Positions 59,901 to 64,000 of a DNA stretch of 64,000 nt are shown here, piece after piece; position 1 is the first letter of the stretch, and each line of letters begins with the position of its first letter. Source of the DNA: Tetrahymena elliotti 4EA. Lineage: Eukaryota; Ciliophora; Oligohymenophorea; Hymenostomatida; Tetrahymenidae. A program made the translations under genes and the position numbers. Below the pieces are notes generated by a model. It was not told where the DNA came from and did no database searches. It saw only the letters and a program-made list of their open reading frames with translations. Where the stretch lies: assembly GCA_000231825.2 (NCBI GenBank), contig JH720303.1, forward strand, positions 830,574-894,573, read 5' to 3'.

Positions 59901-62900
59901 ATTCATCAACACAACTAATGGTAATCCTTTGAGAGAACTTATCCAAGATACTATCGTTTCAGCTGTCTTCTTAACTCACAAAGAAAAATTCTTACAAAAG
60001 GAAGAATTTTAAGAGCTTGTTTATGCTGCTACTTGGAACATGTTTGAAAAGAATAACAGTTCTAAGCCTTATAAAATTTTCTTAGTTCCTCCTGCTATTC
60101 AAAAGCCCAAGCCTATGTGGACTGGTAAATAACTTATTACAAACATCATTAAGATCGTAGTCTAATAGAATCAAAAGAAAGATTACGAATAAGGTGTTTA
60201 CATGGAAATGAAGGCTAAGCTTACTTCTGATGAATTAACTGGTATTTATAAGGATGATACTGTAGTTATATTCAGAGATAATGAACTTCTTTAGGGTGTT
60301 ATTGATAAAAATTAATTTGGTGCTGGTGCCACTTATGGTCTTATGCACGCCTTTTATGAATTATATGGAGCATCTTTAACTGGTAAACTTTTCACTGCTC
60401 TCGCTAAATTACTTAGTGCTCATCTCTAAATGCATGGTTTTACTTGTGGTATGGATGATCTTCTTGTCAGCAAAGAATCAGACGAATAACGTCTCTAAGA
60501 AATCAAGGCTGCCCATGCTGATGGTGTCCTTGCTTGTGCTGAATTCGTTGGTATGAAAGACTATGAAGTTCCTGAAAACTGGAACTTGTATAACAGACCC
60601 AACTTTGTTCTTAACAGTAAGGGTAGATTCTCATCTAATGTACTTAAACGTAAGCCTGAAGTTGATTATCTTTCAAGCGAAAATCCCATTCTTGATCAAA
60701 TCTAAAAGAAATTAGTTCGTGATCCTCAACTTGCTGAAGCTTAAGATAATGTTTATAAGTCAACTATGTCTTAAAAGGGTTCTAAAATTCTTAATACTGC
60801 TCTTGGTGGTCTTATTAAAAAATTCCCCTTCAATAATTTCACTACAATGACTAACTCAGGTGCTAAAGGTTCTAAGGTTAACCACACATAAGTTTCTGCT
60901 TTACTTGGTTAATAAGAATTAGAAGGTCGTAGAGTTCCCGTTATGTCTACTGGCCGTACTCTTCCTTGCTTCTTACCCTATGATCCTAATCCAAGAGCTG
61001 GTAATTTAAATATTTATAAATTAACATATAATCTAATATTTTTAATAATTAAAAAAAGGTGGTTTTATTAGTGATCGTTTCTTGAGTGGTCTTAGACCCG
61101 CTGAATTCTTCTTCCATTGTATGGCTGGAAGAGAAGGTTTGATTGATACTGCCGTTAAGACAAGTAGATCAGGTTACCTCTAAAGATGCTTAATGAAGCA
61201 CTTAGAAGCATTAAAGGTTGCATATGACTACACTGTTAGAGATGCTGATGGTTCAGTAGTCTAATTCTATTATGGTGAAGATTCTATTGATCCTAATAAA
61301 GTTAAGTATTTGGAAAAATTCCGTTTCTTGGCTGAAAACTTTACTTCTTTCACTCAAAAATATGATCCTTACCACTTAAAGGATTCTCATGATTTTGAAT
61401 CTGTCAACCGTTTCTTGAAGAAAAGAAAGAGATAAGAAAGTACTGAAAATGGAAAGTAAATTTGTGACACAATTATGAACAACTTCCTTCCTGGTAAGCA
61501 CATTGGTTCAGTTTCTGAACGTGTATACAAAAATGTTAAGGAATACATTAAGAAGGAAGAACAAAGCGCTGATCCCTACAGCAACATTTTCAACCTCAAG
61601 AAGGATTAAGTCACTCCTTAGAAGTTCCATATGTTGTTTAATGTAAAATATCTTAACTCTCTTATTCACCCTGGTGACTCTGTTGGTTGTCTTGCTGCTT
61701 AAGCTATTGGTGAACCCTCCACATAGATGACATTAAATACTTTCCACTTGGCAGGTCACGGTGGTGTTAACCTTACTTTAGGTATTCCTCGTTTAAGAGA
61801 AATTTTAATGACTGCTACTGATAAGTTGAAAACTCCTGTTATGCTTTTGAATCTCTCTAATCCTGAAGTTGCTTCCAACAAAGAATTAGTTCAAAACCAT
61901 GCTCGTAAGCTCTAAAAGATTAACTTATTAGAACTTGTTAATAACATTGAAGTCAAGGAACAAAAAATTATAGTTCGTGACAATAACATTTTACCCTTCA
62001 ATGAACGTTTCAGACATTATGAAATTAAAATTAACTTAGAAGATTTAGAAGCTATTTACTTTGCATTCTAACTTTCTATTGATACTATCAATCGTAGAAT
62101 TGAAAAGATCTTCCTTCCTAATCTCTTCTAATACATTAACAAAGAACTTAAGCGTGATTAAAGATCTGAACTTTAAACTAGAGTTCTTAAAAAGAAAGAA
62201 AATGAAAGTAAACACTTTATTTTTTAATTTAATATATATTAAAAATATTTATAATTTATTTAATAGGCAGTGGCATGGAAACTGAAGGTTTAGTCAGTGA
62301 TTTCGATAAAGAAGCCGTTTCTGATGGTGAAGAATTAAAGAAAGCTGCTGATGCCTCTGCCAGCGAAATCGAATTCAGCATATTTACTGAGACAGAAGAT
62401 GAAACAAAAATTAAACCCAAATTAGCTCAATCATCAGAACCTGTCGTTAAAAGAGTTCCAACCAGAACTTCTAAGGCTGAATTATTTGAAGCTTCTCCTT
62501 ATTACAATGTAAAATAGAAAACATCTATCTATCTTAACCAATATTAATTATAATTATTTCTTCAAAAAGGGTCATAATATTGAAGGTGAAAGCATAGTTA
62601 TCAACATTAAATTACCTTTAGATTCTAAGAAATTACTGATGGTTAAGTAAGAAATTGATTTTATATTTTTTTAATTTTTCTAAAATTTACAAAAAATCTT
62701 ATTAACTCTTTATTTCATTAAAAAATAGTTTGGTTGAAAAGATTTTGAAGAAGACTTTAGTTTATGAAGTAAAGAATATTTCTAATGCTACTGTCCTTAA
62801 AAAGGATAACAAGGGAGCTACTTCTTATCAAATTCAAACTGAAGGTGTTAATTTCAAGTAAATCTGGAAAATGGAACACTTTGACTCTAACACTATTGAC

Positions 62901-63335
62901 TCAAATGATATTGCTGCCTTAAACAAATGTTACGGTGTAAGAAATTTATTTTAATTTTTTTATTAGAAAATTTTTTTGAACTTAAATGATTAATGAATTA
63001 TTAATTATTATTAGATTGAAGCTGCAAGAAATGCTATAGTAAAAGAAATCGTTACTGTGTTTGGTGTTTATGGTGTCGTTGTCGACTACAGACATTTATA
63101 CTTAATTGCTGATTATCTTACTTTCAGTGGTGAAATGAAAGCTATGAATAGAGTTTGGATGGATGAAAGTATCAGTCCTTTCCTTAAGATGTCATTCGAA
63201 ACTTGCGTTAAATTCCTTACAAACGCTGCTACAAATAATGAAATAGATACTCTTTCTACTCCTTCTTCCCAAATTGTCTTGGGTAGAGTTCCCTAAGTAG
63301 GTACTGGTGTTTTCGATATTCTCCATAAGATTTGA
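56975..63335 (+). CDS. RPA1: RNA polymerase I largest subunit (A190/RPA1)
   Basis: Catalytic subunit of Pol I, which transcribes rRNA genes in the nucleolus. Eleven exons: 56975..57128, 57303..57392, 57569..57644, 58026..58795, 58861..59651, 59710..61000, 61059..62207, 62267..62508, 62570..62646, 62729..62936 and 63015..63335, giving 1722 residues (yeast 1664). Zinc-binding clamp [17 protein letters not shown] (70-86) with a later CLKCNKF; active-site [10 protein letters not shown] with metal ligands Asp662, 664 and 666; [20 protein letters not shown] bridge region; ECQ-like [16 protein letters not shown] trigger loop. Pol I rather than II or [13 protein letters not shown] opening ([14 protein letters not shown]), GLYDPSMG, the acidic linker near 62270-62420, and the C-terminus [13 protein letters not shown] ... 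[10 protein letters not shown] ... [17 protein letters not shown]. No C-terminal heptad domain. A charged Ser/Lys insert lies near 58540-58670. Intron 3 (57645-58025) is long at 381 bp. Confidence 0.96.
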
Positions 63336-64000
63336 GAAAAAAATTAGTTGATACTTTTGATAACATCTAATATAAATTTACTTCTATTTATATTAACTCT
63401 TAAAAAAATAAAATCAATAATAACTATAACTATAAAAATCATTAAAAAAAATAGCTTTATAAGAGCGCAATTCATCAACAAATCTTAAAAGTGAATAATT
63501 CGAGATATTAGTTAAATAAATAAATTTGAATAAAACTTAAATTTGAAATTTCTTTGAGAAAAAATAGGAAAAAAATTTAACAAATTTTTATTTCAAATAA
63601 TAAGTAAATCAATAAATAATCAACCAATAATATTTATAATTATTATTATATAAATATAATACCCAGAGTTAATATTTTAAAATTCCCATTAAAATAAAAA
63701 TAAATTATTTCCAAATAAAACACAATCAAACAATTTATTGTTTATATACAAAAATATGTTGTTGTATACCATTTTTAATCTTCTTTTAATCTTTTTGTCT
63801 AAATTTCTTTTTATTCTTTTGTTTTTCTTTAAAATTATTGACTCTAAATATTTACCTATTTCTTTTCAAAAGTTAAAAATAAATCAAAATGAAAAATTTT
63901 TTAACTTTCTATTATGATCTTAAGCTTGTTTAAAATCAAATATAACAAAAATTAGAAATTAAAATAGAATATTTTAAATTATTTCATAAAATATTTTAAT
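63336..64000. other. 3' flank of the Pol I gene to window end
   Basis: A/T-rich. On the minus strand 63760-63905 shows a short lysine-rich frame that might be the tail of a gene starting outside the window, but there is too little to call it. Confidence 0.5.

Noticed and set aside
63760..63905. Lysine-rich minus-strand frame at the window end
   Set aside because: Short, A/T-driven and without a stop-codon context or homology that would support a partial gene.

Overview
The window is ciliate macronuclear DNA, most likely Tetrahymena (T. thermophila or a close relative). The base composition is very AT-rich. Genes stay open only if TAA and TAG are read as glutamine and TGA is the sole stop. 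Genes are split by short AT-rich GT-AG introns, and intergenic DNA is almost pure A/T. I rebuilt 17 protein genes by hand; in every model the exon phases add up and each ends on TGA. No tRNA, rRNA, telomere repeat, transposon or CRISPR array was seen. All family names are from memory and motif inspection, not searches.

Layout. 0-5 kb (+): 3' part of a half-size ABCA-type transporter, then a double-C2 protein with a PQYPP-rich tail. 5-18 kb (-): a large ubiquitin protease (DUSP-UBL-MYND-USP), a PACRG-like protein, a taxilin and a TTC29-like TPR protein. 18.7-20.7 kb (-): a thioredoxin reductase ending Gly-Cys-Sec-Gly, with a SECIS-like hairpin in its 3' UTR. 22-25.4 kb (+): a CEP90/PIBF1 homologue, divergent from the reductase. 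27.7-32.4 kb (-): a membrane RING-H2 protein and VPS29. 33.8-43.5 kb (+): a 2241-residue Q/N-rich protein and a WD40 protein. 44.1-55.7 kb (-): a small Q-rich coiled-coil protein, uroporphyrinogen decarboxylase, an AGC-type kinase with a Met-Gly-Cys N-terminus, and THOC2. 57-63.3 kb (+): the RNA polymerase I largest subunit.

The genes are mostly unrelated housekeeping functions: retromer, haem synthesis, mRNA export, rRNA transcription, redox and ubiquitin. There is one loose theme. PACRGL, taxilin, the TTC29-like protein and CEP90 lie within about 14 kb, and three of these four families are ciliary or centriolar.

The most notable items are the selenocysteine reductase with its RNA signals, the MYND finger inserted in a USP4/15-like protease, the kinase with predicted dual acylation and a long activation segment, the giant Q/N-rich protein, and two structured inverted repeats in otherwise featureless A/T DNA.
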